DNA from: CANKHA01 sp963731585 | Lineage (GTDB): Bacteria; Pseudomonadota; Alphaproteobacteria; Rhizobiales; Xanthobacteraceae | Assembly (NCBI GenBank): GCA_963731585.1 | Contig: CAVSWC010000013.1 | Span: 496,001 to 560,000, forward strand | Reading direction: 5' to 3' | Length of the DNA stretch: 64,000 bases | Shown here: piece after piece, positions 46,311 to 54,563 of the stretch | Layout: every line of letters begins with the position of its first letter | Numbering within the stretch: the first letter of the stretch is position 1 | The notes under the pieces: generated by a model | Told to the model about the DNA's origin: nothing | What the model saw: the letters and a program-made list of their open reading frames with translations, nothing else | The model's database searches: none | Made by a program: the position numbers and the translations under genes

Positions 46311-47138
46311 CACACTATGGCGTATTGCAGAAGGATACGGAGAAGTTGCTTGCGCTTCAGTTTGACGCGCTCGCGCGGTGCTTGCCATCCGCGCTCGATC
46401 ATGCTCGCCAGGAGCAAACGGTAAGCCGCCGCCATGATGCGCGGCGTGCGCACCGTCCGGCGCGGGTTTTTTGCCATGATAGCATCGGCTTCGATGAAAT
46501 GGCGCTCTGCGAGCGCGACGACGAATGCGCAAGCGCGGGGGATGTTTGGATTTGAAAGCGCAGCCAAGGGCTCGCTCGTCGTAATGTTTGCTTCGAGCAA
46601 TGCTTCTTTCGGAAGGTAGAGACGGCCAAGAGCTGCATCCTCGTCGAGATCGCGCAGGATGTTGGTGAACTGCAGCGCGCGGCCCAGGTAGTGCGCGAGC
46701 GCAAGCCCTGCTTGTTTCTCCATTTGGAACACACGAACGCTCAGCCGGCCCACGGCACTGGCGACACGGTCGCAATAGAGGTCCAGGGTTGCAAGGTCGG
46801 GCGCGCGAATGGTGGACACGACGTCCATCTCCATCCCGTCGATGACTGCGAGAAGGTCCTCGCGCCGCAAGTCGAATGTTCGCACCGCGCGTGCGAGGCC
46901 GTGCGTATGCGGGGCAGGGGAGCCGGAGTAGATTGCGTCGATGTCGGCGCGCCAGCGCTGCATTTGATCGATGCGCACCTCATGCGGAAGTGGCTCATCG
47001 GCGATGTCGTCCACCGCGCGGCAAAACCCGTAGATCTCAAACATGGCCTCGCGCTGCGCCCGCGGCATGATGCGCATGGCCGTGTAGAAAGAGCTGCTAC
47101 TGGCACGGGTGCGCGGCTGATGCTGGCTGTTCTGCCAT
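46310..47138 (-). CDS. hpnD: presqualene diphosphate synthase HpnD, N-terminal frameshift
   Basis: About 275-residue isoprenoid synthase of the squalene/phytoene family, joining two FPP units to presqualene diphosphate. The Asp-rich motifs CRAVDDIADE and NILRDLDEDA and the IYGFC and DLYCDRVASAVG segments are present. An ATG at 47138 opens MAEQPASAA, hits a stop at 47097-47099, and after a frame change near 47100-47120 reads SSSFYTAMRIMPRAQRE, the conserved N-terminus; so a single indel is present. Otherwise translation would start at 47077, leaving the SFYTAM motif out. It begins 9 bases after hpnC and overlaps hpnE. Confidence 0.88.
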
Positions 47139-47146
47139 CAGGGCGC

Positions 47147-48025
47147 TCACGTTCGGGGCGCCCCGGCCGGCACGCGCGTTCGCCGGCGGAAGCGATGTGA
47201 CACACCCTTCAGCACCGCAAGCAGGCTGACGAAGGCGGCGTCCACCTTACCGAGATGCGTATTCTCGCTCAAGGGATCGTGCGTGGCCAGCAGGCCCACC
47301 AGACGTCCGGCCAATGCGTGGATGACCGAGATCTCCAGTCCCAGGCGCCAGTCTTCGGTAAGCCCAGAGAGCGTTTTCCCCTTGTCCAACAGCGTCGCCG
47401 CGCGATCGGCGAGGCCCGCAAAGCAGCGCCGCAGCGGCGGCGACGCCTGCGGCTCGCCGAGCGCTTCGACACCGAGGCCGACGGCTTCGAGCGCCTCCAG
47501 GGGTACGTAGACACGGTCGAGATTGCGGTAGTCCTCACCGCAGTCCTGCAGATGATTGATAATCTGAAGCGTCGCGCAGATCGAATCCGACGCGGGCCAG
47601 GTCGTGCGGCTTTCGCCGTGCACGTCGAGCACAAAACGCCCGACCGGCATGGCTGAATAGGCGCAGTACGCCATCAGATCGTTCCAATCGGCGTACCTGC
47701 GCTTGGTGACGTCAAGCCGAAAGGCTTTGAGGATGTCCTGCGCGTGTTGCGGTGACAGGCCATGACTGGCGAGCGCGTTGCGAAGCGCGGCAGCATGCGC
47801 ATTTCCGCCGTGGCCTTCGATCAGTTCGGCCTCCAGGCCATCGAGCAGGTCAAGCTTCTGCTGCGCAGGCAGCGTGGCGTGGTCGGCGATGTCGTCGGCG
47901 GTCCGTACGAATTCGTAAAATGCAAGGATCGGCGCGCGGTGCCGCGACTGGATCAACCACGACGCCACGGGGAAATTCTCATTCCGGTGCGTCTTCCCGG
48001 ACCGCAGATCGTTAGCATCGATCAT
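47147..48025 (-). CDS. hpnC: hydroxysqualene synthase HpnC
   Basis: 292 residues, squalene/phytoene synthase fold, adding water to presqualene diphosphate to give hydroxysqualene. The start MIDANDLRSGKTHRNENFPV carries the family signature SGKTHRxENFPV and is followed by VRTADDIADHA and INHLQDCGEDYRNLDR, the two Asp-rich motifs. The C-terminus is the RxRRTRVPAGAP tail. It overlaps the end of the hpnB frame by 14 bases. The longer frame to 48274 is rejected since no homology exists upstream of the Met at 48025. Confidence 0.93.
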   Translation of the reverse strand: MIDANDLRSGKTHRNENFPVASWLIQSRHRAPILAFYEFVRTADDIADHATLPAQQKLDLLDGLEAELIEGHGGNAHAAALRNALASHGLSPQHAQDILKAFRLDVTKRRYADWNDLMAYCAYSAMPVGRFVLDVHGESRTTWPASDSICATLQIINHLQDCGEDYRNLDRVYVPLEALEAVGLGVEALGEPQASPPLRRCFAGLADRAATLLDKGKTLSGLTEDWRLGLEISVIHALAGRLVGLLATHDPLSENTHLGKVDAAFVSLLAVLKGVSHRFRRRTRVPAGAPRT

Positions 48026-49173
48026 CGCTGCTTGTCTTCTTTGCTTGGACACGGCCTTTCCAAAGACCGCCGCGTCCGACAACGCTCTGATAAGCGGAAT
48101 CGATGGTAAAAGCCATGTACGAAAGCGCAATCGCCGGCAGCAGCAATCCCCATAACGGTGACACCCGGTAGATCCGCAACGTAGGCTGAAATACGATCGC
48201 CATAGCCCCCCAGGTGAGAAGGCCGAGCGCCTGAGCGGCACCCCGGCCGAACATCGCGAGCAGAACCGGCGCAATATAGGTGAGCGTCATTGCGGCCACG
48301 GTTCCTGCCAGCAGCAGCGGCGAACAGCGAAGTTGCGTATAGGCTGATCTGGCGACCATGAGCCGGATGTCGTTGATCTTGGGATAGGCCCGCGTGCTGC
48401 GGGCGCGTTCGGTAAGGCCGAGCAGGATCGCTCCCTGTTTTTTCATCGCGGAGGCCAGCGCGCAATCGTCGATCAATTCGCCTCGAATGGCTTCGACCCC
48501 GCCGGCGGCACGAAGCGCGTCAAGCCGCGCCAGCATGCAGCCGCCGGCGGCGGCGGCGGTGGCGCGATCCTGGCGCCTGACCCAGGCGAACGGATAAAGC
48601 ATCTGAAAGAAAAATACGAACGCAGGAATGAGCGCCCGTTCCGCAAAGCTTTTGCAGCGTAACTTGACCATCCGTGAGTTGAGCACCAAGCCGTCTGCCT
48701 GAGACCTGGAAACAAGTTTTGCCAATGCGTCGTCCGCGTAAACGATATCGGCGTCGGTAAACAGCAGATAGGTAGGGCTGCTCTTTTGCGCGTGGTCGAT
48801 GCCCTGCTTCATCGCCCACAATTTTCCGGTCCACCCCTCGGGCAATGGTGCGCCCGGATAAGATGGTGAGGCGGCCCGCAACATCCGCTGTCGCGGCAAC
48901 GCGGCGCACGGCGTCGGCCGTGCCATCGATGCTCTGGTCATCCACCACCACAATCGAGAAGGGTCCAGGGTAATCCTGGCGCAGCAGCGAATGGACGGCT
49001 TCCCCGATGCCATCAGCCTCATCTCGCGCGGGGATGATGACGGCGACAGGCGCCCATGTCGTCGGCGCGGGGGCTTCCGGTTCCCGCTCCGTGGCGAGCC
49101 AAAATCCGCCACGCGCGGCAATAAGGTAAATCCATCCTATTACTGCTGCGAAGGCTATGAGGTTCGCTACCAT
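48012..49173 (-). CDS. hpnB: hopanoid-associated glycosyltransferase HpnB, frameshifted
   Basis: GT2-type glycosyltransferase of about 387 residues. The N-terminal anchor (AFAAVIGWIYLIAARGGFWL) is followed by VAVIIPARDEADGIGEAVHS and SIVVVDDQSIDGTADAV, the GT2 nucleotide-binding elements. Frame changes near 48850, continuing as GAPLPEGWTGKLWAMKQGID, then LLFTDADIVYADDAL (DxD motif) and SRAYPKI…, ending in several membrane helices (LLLAGTVAAMTLTYIAPVLL). It is first in the minus-strand arm and overlaps hpnC. In related systems it glycosylates ribosylhopane or a hopanoid head group; the sugar donor is unknown. Confidence 0.88.
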
Positions 49174-49436
49174 GGTGTTGAATGTATATGACAAACGCTC
49201 GTTCGAAAGCCTCTATCCCGACGGAATCAATCTCACCGGCATCACGGGTCGTAGCCATGTGGAAATCCATACCCCGAAACGTTGCACCGGACTAATTTCA
49301 ACGCGATTGAATGCAGGGCCAATCGCGGTAAGCTCGTGCAGGTCCGCGTTGCGATTGCCTGGCACTGTTTTGCCGAGGGCAGAGTCCCACGAACGCACTC
49401 GGGTTGCCGAGCAGAACAAATGGGGAGAACAACTAT

Positions 49437-50504
49437 ATGACCTCACGGTTCGCGATCTTGAGAAGTAGTTGTCTGTCACTTCTGGCCAGCACCGGAATGA
49501 TGATTTCGCCGTCCTCCTCCGCGGCCGATCCGGTCGCAGAATTCTATGCCGGCAAGCAAATACAGATGATCATCCGCTCCACGGCGGGCACCAGCTACGA
49601 TACCTACGCCCGCCTGCTGGGCACCCATATGGTGAAACATATCCCGGGCAAGCCGACGATCGTGCCGGTGAACATGCCGGGCGCCGGCGGGTTGAAGGCG
49701 GCCAACTACGTGGCGAAGATTGCGCCGCGCGACGGTACGGTTTTGACCATCATCGGCCAAGGCATGCCGCTGTATCAGGCGTTGAACCTGGGGCCGGGCT
49801 TCGAGGGCGATCTGCGGGAGTTCAACTGGGTCGGCAATATCGACATCTCCAACCAACTGCTCACCACCTGGCACACCTCCCCGGTCAAGAACTTGGACGA
49901 TGCGCGCAAGCGCGAAGCGATCATCGGCGCCAGCGGCGACGGCTCGAACTCCGTGCAGCTCGCGGCCGTCTATAACAACATCCTCGGCACCAAGTTCCGT
50001 ATCATCACCGGCTACGATAGTTCGGCGGCGCTCAATCTGGCGATGGAGCGCGGCGAGATTGACGGCAAGGCCTCGGGCCTGTGGCAGTCCTACCTGATCG
50101 CCAAGCCGGATTGGATCGCCGGGAAGAAGCTCAACGTCATCATCCAGACCGGTTTGAAGAAAGAGGCCGATCTGCCCGACGTGCCGCTGCTCATCGACGC
50201 GGCGCAGACACCGGAGCAACGGGCGATTCTGGACTACATCAGCAAGACCGTCGCCGTCGGTCGTCCCTTTGCCACGACGCCAGGCGTGCCGCCGGAACGG
50301 GTAGCGGCCTTGCGCAGGGCCTTTGACCTCACCGTCGTCGATCCCGCCTTCCTCGTCGATGCGAAGAAACAGCAGCTCGATCTCAATCCCCAGTCGGGCG
50401 CGGAACTTGAAGAGGTCGTCAATTTCCTGATCAACGCGCCTGAGTCGCTGCGCAAGCAGGTGGACGAGGCGATGAAGCCGAAGTCGGTCGAGCAAAAGAA
50501 ATAG
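49437..50504 (+). CDS. Bug-family (TTT) substrate-binding protein
   Basis: 355-residue periplasmic binding protein of the tripartite tricarboxylate transporter type (BugT/TctC). Signal peptide (ILRSSCLSLLASTGMMISPS) is followed by FYAGKQIQMIIRSTAGTSYD, HIPGKPTIVPVNMPGAGGLK and the C-terminal PPERVAALRRAFDLTVVDPA. ATG 49437 is favoured; ribosome binding site GGGGAGAACAAC precedes it. No TctA/TctB genes are seen, as is common for Bug proteins. It heads a three-gene group with a racemase-fold enzyme and a VOC protein, which suggests uptake of an organic acid. Confidence 0.88.
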   Translation: MTSRFAILRSSCLSLLASTGMMISPSSSAADPVAEFYAGKQIQMIIRSTAGTSYDTYARLLGTHMVKHIPGKPTIVPVNMPGAGGLKAANYVAKIAPRDGTVLTIIGQGMPLYQALNLGPGFEGDLREFNWVGNIDISNQLLTTWHTSPVKNLDDARKREAIIGASGDGSNSVQLAAVYNNILGTKFRIITGYDSSAALNLAMERGEIDGKASGLWQSYLIAKPDWIAGKKLNVIIQTGLKKEADLPDVPLLIDAAQTPEQRAILDYISKTVAVGRPFATTPGVPPERVAALRRAFDLTVVDPAFLVDAKKQQLDLNPQSGAELEEVVNFLINAPESLRKQVDEAMKPKSVEQKK

Positions 50505-50533
50505 CGCCTGGCGTCTTAAGGGAACGACCCCCC

Positions 50534-51274
50534 ATGTTCGAGGAGTATCTTTTCAAGCATAGAATCGGCGCCCTGGTACCCTTGTCCGTGATCGACACCT
50601 CGGCCGCAGAGTTCTATCGGCTGGCGCCGCCGGGCATTCTTCTGGTGATGATCCCGCTGGGGCTGGAGAAATTTTCGAGCGAGGATGTGGAGCGCGTCTT
50701 CGCGCCGCTGGATGAGCATCTCGACAAGCTGATGGACCGCGGCGTGCATGTGATCACCCAGACCGGCGTGCCGCTGCCGATCCTGATCGGTGTTGCAGCG
50801 CACGACAAGATGCTTACTCATATCACCGCCCATACCGGTGTGCCGGCGACCTCCACCGTCCTGGCGGTGGGCCGCGCCGCGCGTCACCTCGGCGTGCGCA
50901 GGCTCGCGCTTGTCAACAAGTGGACCGAGCCCATGAACAGAAGTTTGGGCGAATTCCTGGCGCGCGAGGGTGTTGCGGTCTGCGGCACCGCGACCAAGGA
51001 ACTGACCCCGGACGTCTTCCAGAAACTCGACGCCGCGGACCATATGCGGCTCGCCTATGAGCTCGGCCGCAAGGCCTTCCTCGACAACCCCGATTGCGAC
51101 GGAATCTATATCGGCGGCGGCACGTGGCTCGCCGAGCCGGTAGCGAGCCGGCTTGAGGAGGAATTTGGCAAGCCTGCCTTGTGCAATCAGACCGTGGCGA
51201 TCTGGGACAATCTTCATATTCTCAAGGACTGGACACCCTTGTCCGGCCGCGGCCGCTTGCTCGGCAGCGCCTAA
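50534..51274 (+). CDS. Asp/Glu racemase-superfamily enzyme (arylmalonate decarboxylase / maleate isomerase type)
   Basis: 246 residues of the Asp/Glu/hydantoin racemase fold. The second catalytic loop has its Cys in GKPALCNQTVAIWDN, whereas the first loop, where maleate isomerase and glutamate racemase carry Cys, reads HVITQTGVPLPILIG with Gly instead. A Gly first loop and Cys second loop is the pattern known from arylmalonate decarboxylase. The GGTWLAEPVASRLEEEFG segment before the second loop is conserved. It lies 29 bases after the Bug gene, so a role in processing the imported acid is inferred. Confidence 0.7.
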   Translation: MFEEYLFKHRIGALVPLSVIDTSAAEFYRLAPPGILLVMIPLGLEKFSSEDVERVFAPLDEHLDKLMDRGVHVITQTGVPLPILIGVAAHDKMLTHITAHTGVPATSTVLAVGRAARHLGVRRLALVNKWTEPMNRSLGEFLAREGVAVCGTATKELTPDVFQKLDAADHMRLAYELGRKAFLDNPDCDGIYIGGGTWLAEPVASRLEEEFGKPALCNQTVAIWDNLHILKDWTPLSGRGRLLGSA

Positions 51275-51278
51275 CGCG

Positions 51279-51680
51279 ATGGGATATCCGATGGAAAAAT
51301 CCGCTTCGGCCGATCTCATGCTGCATATCGATCATATCGACATCGCCGTCGAGGACCCGGATGCGACTGCTGCCTTCCTAGTTTCCGTGGGCTGCACCAT
51401 CGTATCTCGGAATGAACATGACGGCATAGCGATCGAGCTGCACCTGCCCGGCACGAAGGACTTGATTTTGGAGCTGACGATGACGCGGCGGACGAGTGGC
51501 AAGGTGTTTCCGCCAGGCTTTCGCCACATGGCGCTACGCTGCCAAGACATCGCGGTCACGCAGGCGCACCTTGCGGCGAAGGGCGTGACCTTCGATGGGC
51601 CGCCGAAGCGCGTAAAGGGCCGTCTGTTGGTCAATGCGCTCGATCCGACAGGGCAAGTGCCGGTGCAGCTTATCGAATAA
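51279..51680 (+). CDS. VOC (glyoxalase/bleomycin resistance) superfamily protein
   Basis: 133 residues with the beta-alpha-beta-beta-beta motif pair: MLHIDHIDIAVEDPDATAAF in the first and FRHMALRCQDIAVTQAHLAAK in the second; metal ligands are His (IDHID), Glu (LILELT) and His (GFRHMA), as in methylmalonyl-CoA epimerase or glyoxalase-type metal sites. ATG 51279 follows the racemase stop by four bases; an alternative Met at 51291 would remove four residues. The nearby racemase suggests epimerase-like or ring-opening chemistry, which is inferred. Confidence 0.75.
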   Translation: MGYPMEKSASADLMLHIDHIDIAVEDPDATAAFLVSVGCTIVSRNEHDGIAIELHLPGTKDLILELTMTRRTSGKVFPPGFRHMALRCQDIAVTQAHLAAKGVTFDGPPKRVKGRLLVNALDPTGQVPVQLIE

Positions 51681-51722
51681 CATGGTATCGTTGGGAGCGA
51701 TCTCCGGTAGTGGGCACGCCAC

Positions 51723-52010
51723 ATGATCCGCGTTATCACCGCAGCGGTTCTGGCTCTCGTCGGCTATTCCGCTTATGCCGCCGAGGCGCCCGCCGGGGCA
51801 GCTTCGTGCTCGGGTTGTCATCCCGCAAGCAAGTCGGTTGCAACGCCGGTGCCGCGTCTGAACAGCAGCGACGCGGCGCAGATCGTGACCGCGATGCAAG
51901 ACTTTCGTTCGGGACGACGTTCGGCGACGGTGATGGATCGCATCGCTAAGGGTTTCACGGACGAAGAAATCGATGCGATCAGCGCGTGGTACGCCGCGCA
52001 GAAGGATTGA
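51723..52010 (+). CDS. monoheme cytochrome c (FccA/SoxE type)
   Basis: 95 residues with signal peptide (VITAAVLALVGYSAYAA) and one class I heme motif CSGCH, with an alpha-helical C-terminus (DRIAKGFTDEEIDAISAWYA). It lies six bases before a flavocytochrome c sulfide dehydrogenase-like flavoprotein, which is the arrangement of fccA-fccB or soxE-soxF. It is therefore the likely electron acceptor of that flavoprotein. The short length and single heme differ from the diheme FccA of Allochromatium. Confidence 0.8.
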   Translation: MIRVITAAVLALVGYSAYAAEAPAGAASCSGCHPASKSVATPVPRLNSSDAAQIVTAMQDFRSGRRSATVMDRIAKGFTDEEIDAISAWYAAQKD

Positions 52011-52015
52011 TCGCG

Positions 52016-53287
52016 ATGCAGCGCAACAGCCGCCGTGATTTCCTTAAAGCCATGGCCGGGATCTCAGCATCGCTGTTCCCGCTGCCTGCTATCGCACAGG
52101 GCGGCGATGGCCGTGTCATTGTTGTGGGCGGCGGCTTTGCTGGTGCGACCTGCGCCCGCGCGCTCAAAAAATTACATCCGCGCCTCGGCGTGACCTTGGT
52201 GGAAGCGAGCCAGACGTTTACGGCTTGTCCGTTCAGCAACAATGTCGTTGCTGGGCTGCGCGACCTTAAAGAGCAGCAGTTCGGGTACGAAAAGCTTGCT
52301 GCCGACGGCGTCGAGCTGGCCTTCGCGGTGGCTTCCGGTATCGACCCGCAGGGCCGCGCGGTGACGCTGACGAACGGCGCGCGTATGTCCTACGATCGAC
52401 TGGTGCTCGCTCCCGGCGTCGACATGCGCTGGGACGCCATTCCCGGTTACAATGAAGCCGCCGCCGATCGCATGCCGCATGCCTGGAAGGCCGGCGCCCA
52501 AACGCTGTTGCTGCGCCGCCAGCTCGAGGCCATGGACGATGGCGGCCTGGTGATGATCTCGGCTCCGCCAAATCCGTTCCGATGCCCGCCCGGCCCCTAT
52601 GAACGCGCCAGCCTGATCGCGCATTACCTCAAGACAAAGAAGCCGAAGTCGAAGCTGATCGTCCTGGACGCCAAGGATGCTTTCTCCAAGCAGCGGCTAT
52701 TTCAAAATGCCTGGAAGGAACTCTATCCCGACTTGCTCGAGTGGATCCCGCTTTCCGCCGGAGGCAAGGTCACGGCGGTCGAGCCGGAGTCGAATACGCT
52801 GATCACCGACTTCAGCCGCCACAAGGCCGCCGTCGCCAATGTCATCCCGCCGCAGAAGGCGGGCCGCATTGCCGAGCTTGCCGGCGTCACCGATCGCACC
52901 GGCTGGTGTCCGGTCGATCCAGTGACTTTCGAATCGAAACAGCAGCCGAACATCCATATCATCGGCGACGCCGCGATCATGGGCGGCATGCCGAAATCCG
53001 CCTTCTCGGCCAATGCCCAGGCGAGAGTTTGCGCTGCCGCGATCGCGGCGCTGTTGCGCGGACAGGCGCCAGCGGAACCAAGGCTGATCAACACCTGTTA
53101 CAGTCTGGTTGCCCCCGACTACGGGATTTCCATCGCTGGTGTGTATCGGCCTAAAGATGGCCAGCTCATGGACGTGGAGGGTGCGGGCGGCGTGAGTGTT
53201 CTCGATGCACCCCGGACGGCGCGCGCCCTGGAAGCGGAATTTGCCCATGGCTGGTTCAATACGATTACCGCAGAAGTGTTCGGCTGA
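52016..53287 (+). CDS. sulfide dehydrogenase flavoprotein (FccB/SoxF type)
   Basis: 423 residues from the ATG at 52016, exported by the Tat system (RRDFLKAMAG after RNS). FAD motif RVIVVGGGFAGATCARALK; the TACPFSNNVVAGLRDL segment, the redox Cys190 in FRCPPGPYERAS and Cys361 in LINTCYSLVAPDYG are the positions expected for the active disulfide of flavocytochrome c. The NIHIIGDAAIMGGMPKSAFS C-terminal FAD segment is intact. It oxidises sulfide with electrons passed to the preceding cytochrome. Followed by soxX with a 41-base overlap. Confidence 0.88.
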   Translation: MQRNSRRDFLKAMAGISASLFPLPAIAQGGDGRVIVVGGGFAGATCARALKKLHPRLGVTLVEASQTFTACPFSNNVVAGLRDLKEQQFGYEKLAADGVELAFAVASGIDPQGRAVTLTNGARMSYDRLVLAPGVDMRWDAIPGYNEAAADRMPHAWKAGAQTLLLRRQLEAMDDGGLVMISAPPNPFRCPPGPYERASLIAHYLKTKKPKSKLIVLDAKDAFSKQRLFQNAWKELYPDLLEWIPLSAGGKVTAVEPESNTLITDFSRHKAAVANVIPPQKAGRIAELAGVTDRTGWCPVDPVTFESKQQPNIHIIGDAAIMGGMPKSAFSANAQARVCAAAIAALLRGQAPAEPRLINTCYSLVAPDYGISIAGVYRPKDGQLMDVEGAGGVSVLDAPRTARALEAEFAHGWFNTITAEVFG

Positions 53288-53738
53288 AAGCCTGGCTCTT
53301 CTCGGCTGCGGGATCGCACTTATGATTGGGGTGGCTGTTCGTCCTGCGACTGCCGAAGGCCTGCGGCCCTATACCGTGGCCGGAGATGCGATTCCTCTCT
53401 CGCTCACGGGCGCCAAAGGCGATCCGGCGCGCGGCCGCGCGATCGTCGCCAACCGGCAGGTCGGACTTTGCCTGCTCTGTCATACCGGCCCTTTTCCGGA
53501 AGAAAAATTCCAAGGCAACCTGGCTCCCGACCTGCAAGGCGCGGGTTCACGCTGGTCGGATGGGCAATTGCGGCTGCGGATCGTGGATTCCAGCCGCCTC
53601 AACCCTGACACCATCATGCCGTCTTATTATCGCGTCGAAGGGCTCGTTCGTGTGGCGCCGGCATTTGCCGGAAAACCGGTGCTGACGGAGGAGCAGATCG
53701 AGGACGTGGTGGCCTACCTTGCCACCCTGAAGAATTAG
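53247..53738 (+). CDS. soxX: SoxX, monoheme c-type cytochrome subunit of SoxAX
   Basis: About 163 residues; heme motif CLLCH in QVGLCLLCHTGPFPEEKFQG, typical SoxX context GDPARGRAIV before and MPSYYRVEGLVRVAPAFAGK with the ligand Met after, ending DVVAYLATLKN. The N-terminus is uncertain since ATG 53247 lies inside the preceding flavoprotein gene; it provides the hydrophobic LALLGCGIALMIGVAV segment as an export signal. Partner SoxA is encoded three genes downstream. Confidence 0.88.
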   Translation: MAGSIRLPQKCSAESLALLGCGIALMIGVAVRPATAEGLRPYTVAGDAIPLSLTGAKGDPARGRAIVANRQVGLCLLCHTGPFPEEKFQGNLAPDLQGAGSRWSDGQLRLRIVDSSRLNPDTIMPSYYRVEGLVRVAPAFAGKPVLTEEQIEDVVAYLATLKN

Positions 53739-53739
53739 G

Positions 53740-54243
53740 ATGCCTTCGGATATGGTCGCCTATCACGATACGAAGCGCGCGACGCGGCGCGGCTTTCTTT
53801 TAGGCGCGGCGCAACTTGCCGGCGGCGTCGGGCTTCTCTGCATTTATCCGTGCAGCGAAAGCCGCGCATTGCCCGACATGCTGCAGGCGGCAATCAAAAA
53901 AGTTGTAGGCGACGCGCCGTTGCGCAAGGGCAGGGTGACGCTAGGTCTTCCCCCGATGGTCGAGAACGGCAACGCCGTTTCGGTGGAGGTCTCCGTCGAA
54001 AGCCCGATGACCGCCAGCGATCATGTTAAGGCCATTCACGTCTTCAACGAGAAAAATCCACAGCCGAATGTGCTTAGTGTGCGGTTGGGACCACATGCCG
54101 GCAAAGCCAGAGTGTCCACCCGCATACGGCTCGCCACCACGCAACAGGTTATCGCCATCGCGGAGATGAGCGACGGAAGCTTCTGGTCCGACTCCGCCGA
54201 CATCTTCGTCGCGCTCGCGGCCTGTCAGGAGGACCCGGGATGA
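53740..54243 (+). CDS. soxY: SoxY sulfur carrier subunit with atypical C-terminus
   Basis: 167-residue Tat-exported protein (RATRRGFLLGAAQLAGGVG) with the SoxY immunoglobulin-like domain (LGLPPMVENGNAVSVEVSVE; HVKAIHVFNEKNPQPNVLSV). SoxY normally ends in the swinging arm GGCGG whose Cys carries the sulfur intermediate. Here the end reads FVALAACQEDPG: Cys162 is present but the flanking glycines are missing and five residues follow. Its stop overlaps the soxZ start (ATGA). The assignment rests on the domain and on soxZ downstream. Confidence 0.85.
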   Translation: MPSDMVAYHDTKRATRRGFLLGAAQLAGGVGLLCIYPCSESRALPDMLQAAIKKVVGDAPLRKGRVTLGLPPMVENGNAVSVEVSVESPMTASDHVKAIHVFNEKNPQPNVLSVRLGPHAGKARVSTRIRLATTQQVIAIAEMSDGSFWSDSADIFVALAACQEDPG

Positions 54244-54563
54244 CGGCGCGTGCTTTGATCAACGTTCCCAAAGAGGCCAAGCGCGGCGAGGTCATTGCGA
54301 TCAAGACGCTGATTTCGCACGAGATGGAAACCGGCTTCCGTTACGACAACAGCGGCAAGCTGGTTCCGCGCGACATTATCAATCTGTTCGTCTGCACCTA
54401 TAATGGCGTCGAAATCTTCCGTGCCGAGCTGCATCCTGCCGTTTCCGCCAACCCTTTCATCGAGTTTCACGCGGTGGCTACCGACAGCGGCAAGCTCGAA
54501 TTTAAATGGTCAGGCGACAATGGTTTCTCGGCAACCGAATCTGTCGCCATCACCGTCCTATGA
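54240..54563 (+). CDS. soxZ: SoxZ sulfur carrier subunit
   Basis: 107-residue partner of SoxY, which holds the carrier arm. The sequence has the SoxZ signatures ISHEMETGFRYDNSGKLVPR, FRAELHPAVSANPFIEFHA and the terminal GFSATESVAITVL. It has no signal peptide, as is normal, because it is co-exported with SoxY. Both ends overlap the neighbours by four bases (ATGA with soxY and soxA). Confidence 0.92.
   Translation: MTARALINVPKEAKRGEVIAIKTLISHEMETGFRYDNSGKLVPRDIINLFVCTYNGVEIFRAELHPAVSANPFIEFHAVATDSGKLEFKWSGDNGFSATESVAITVL

Noticed and set aside
46310..46775. Upstream extension of the HpnE frame
   Set aside because: The extension overlaps hpnD, carries no homology, and the FAD motif begins directly after the Met at 46310, which overlaps the hpnD stop.
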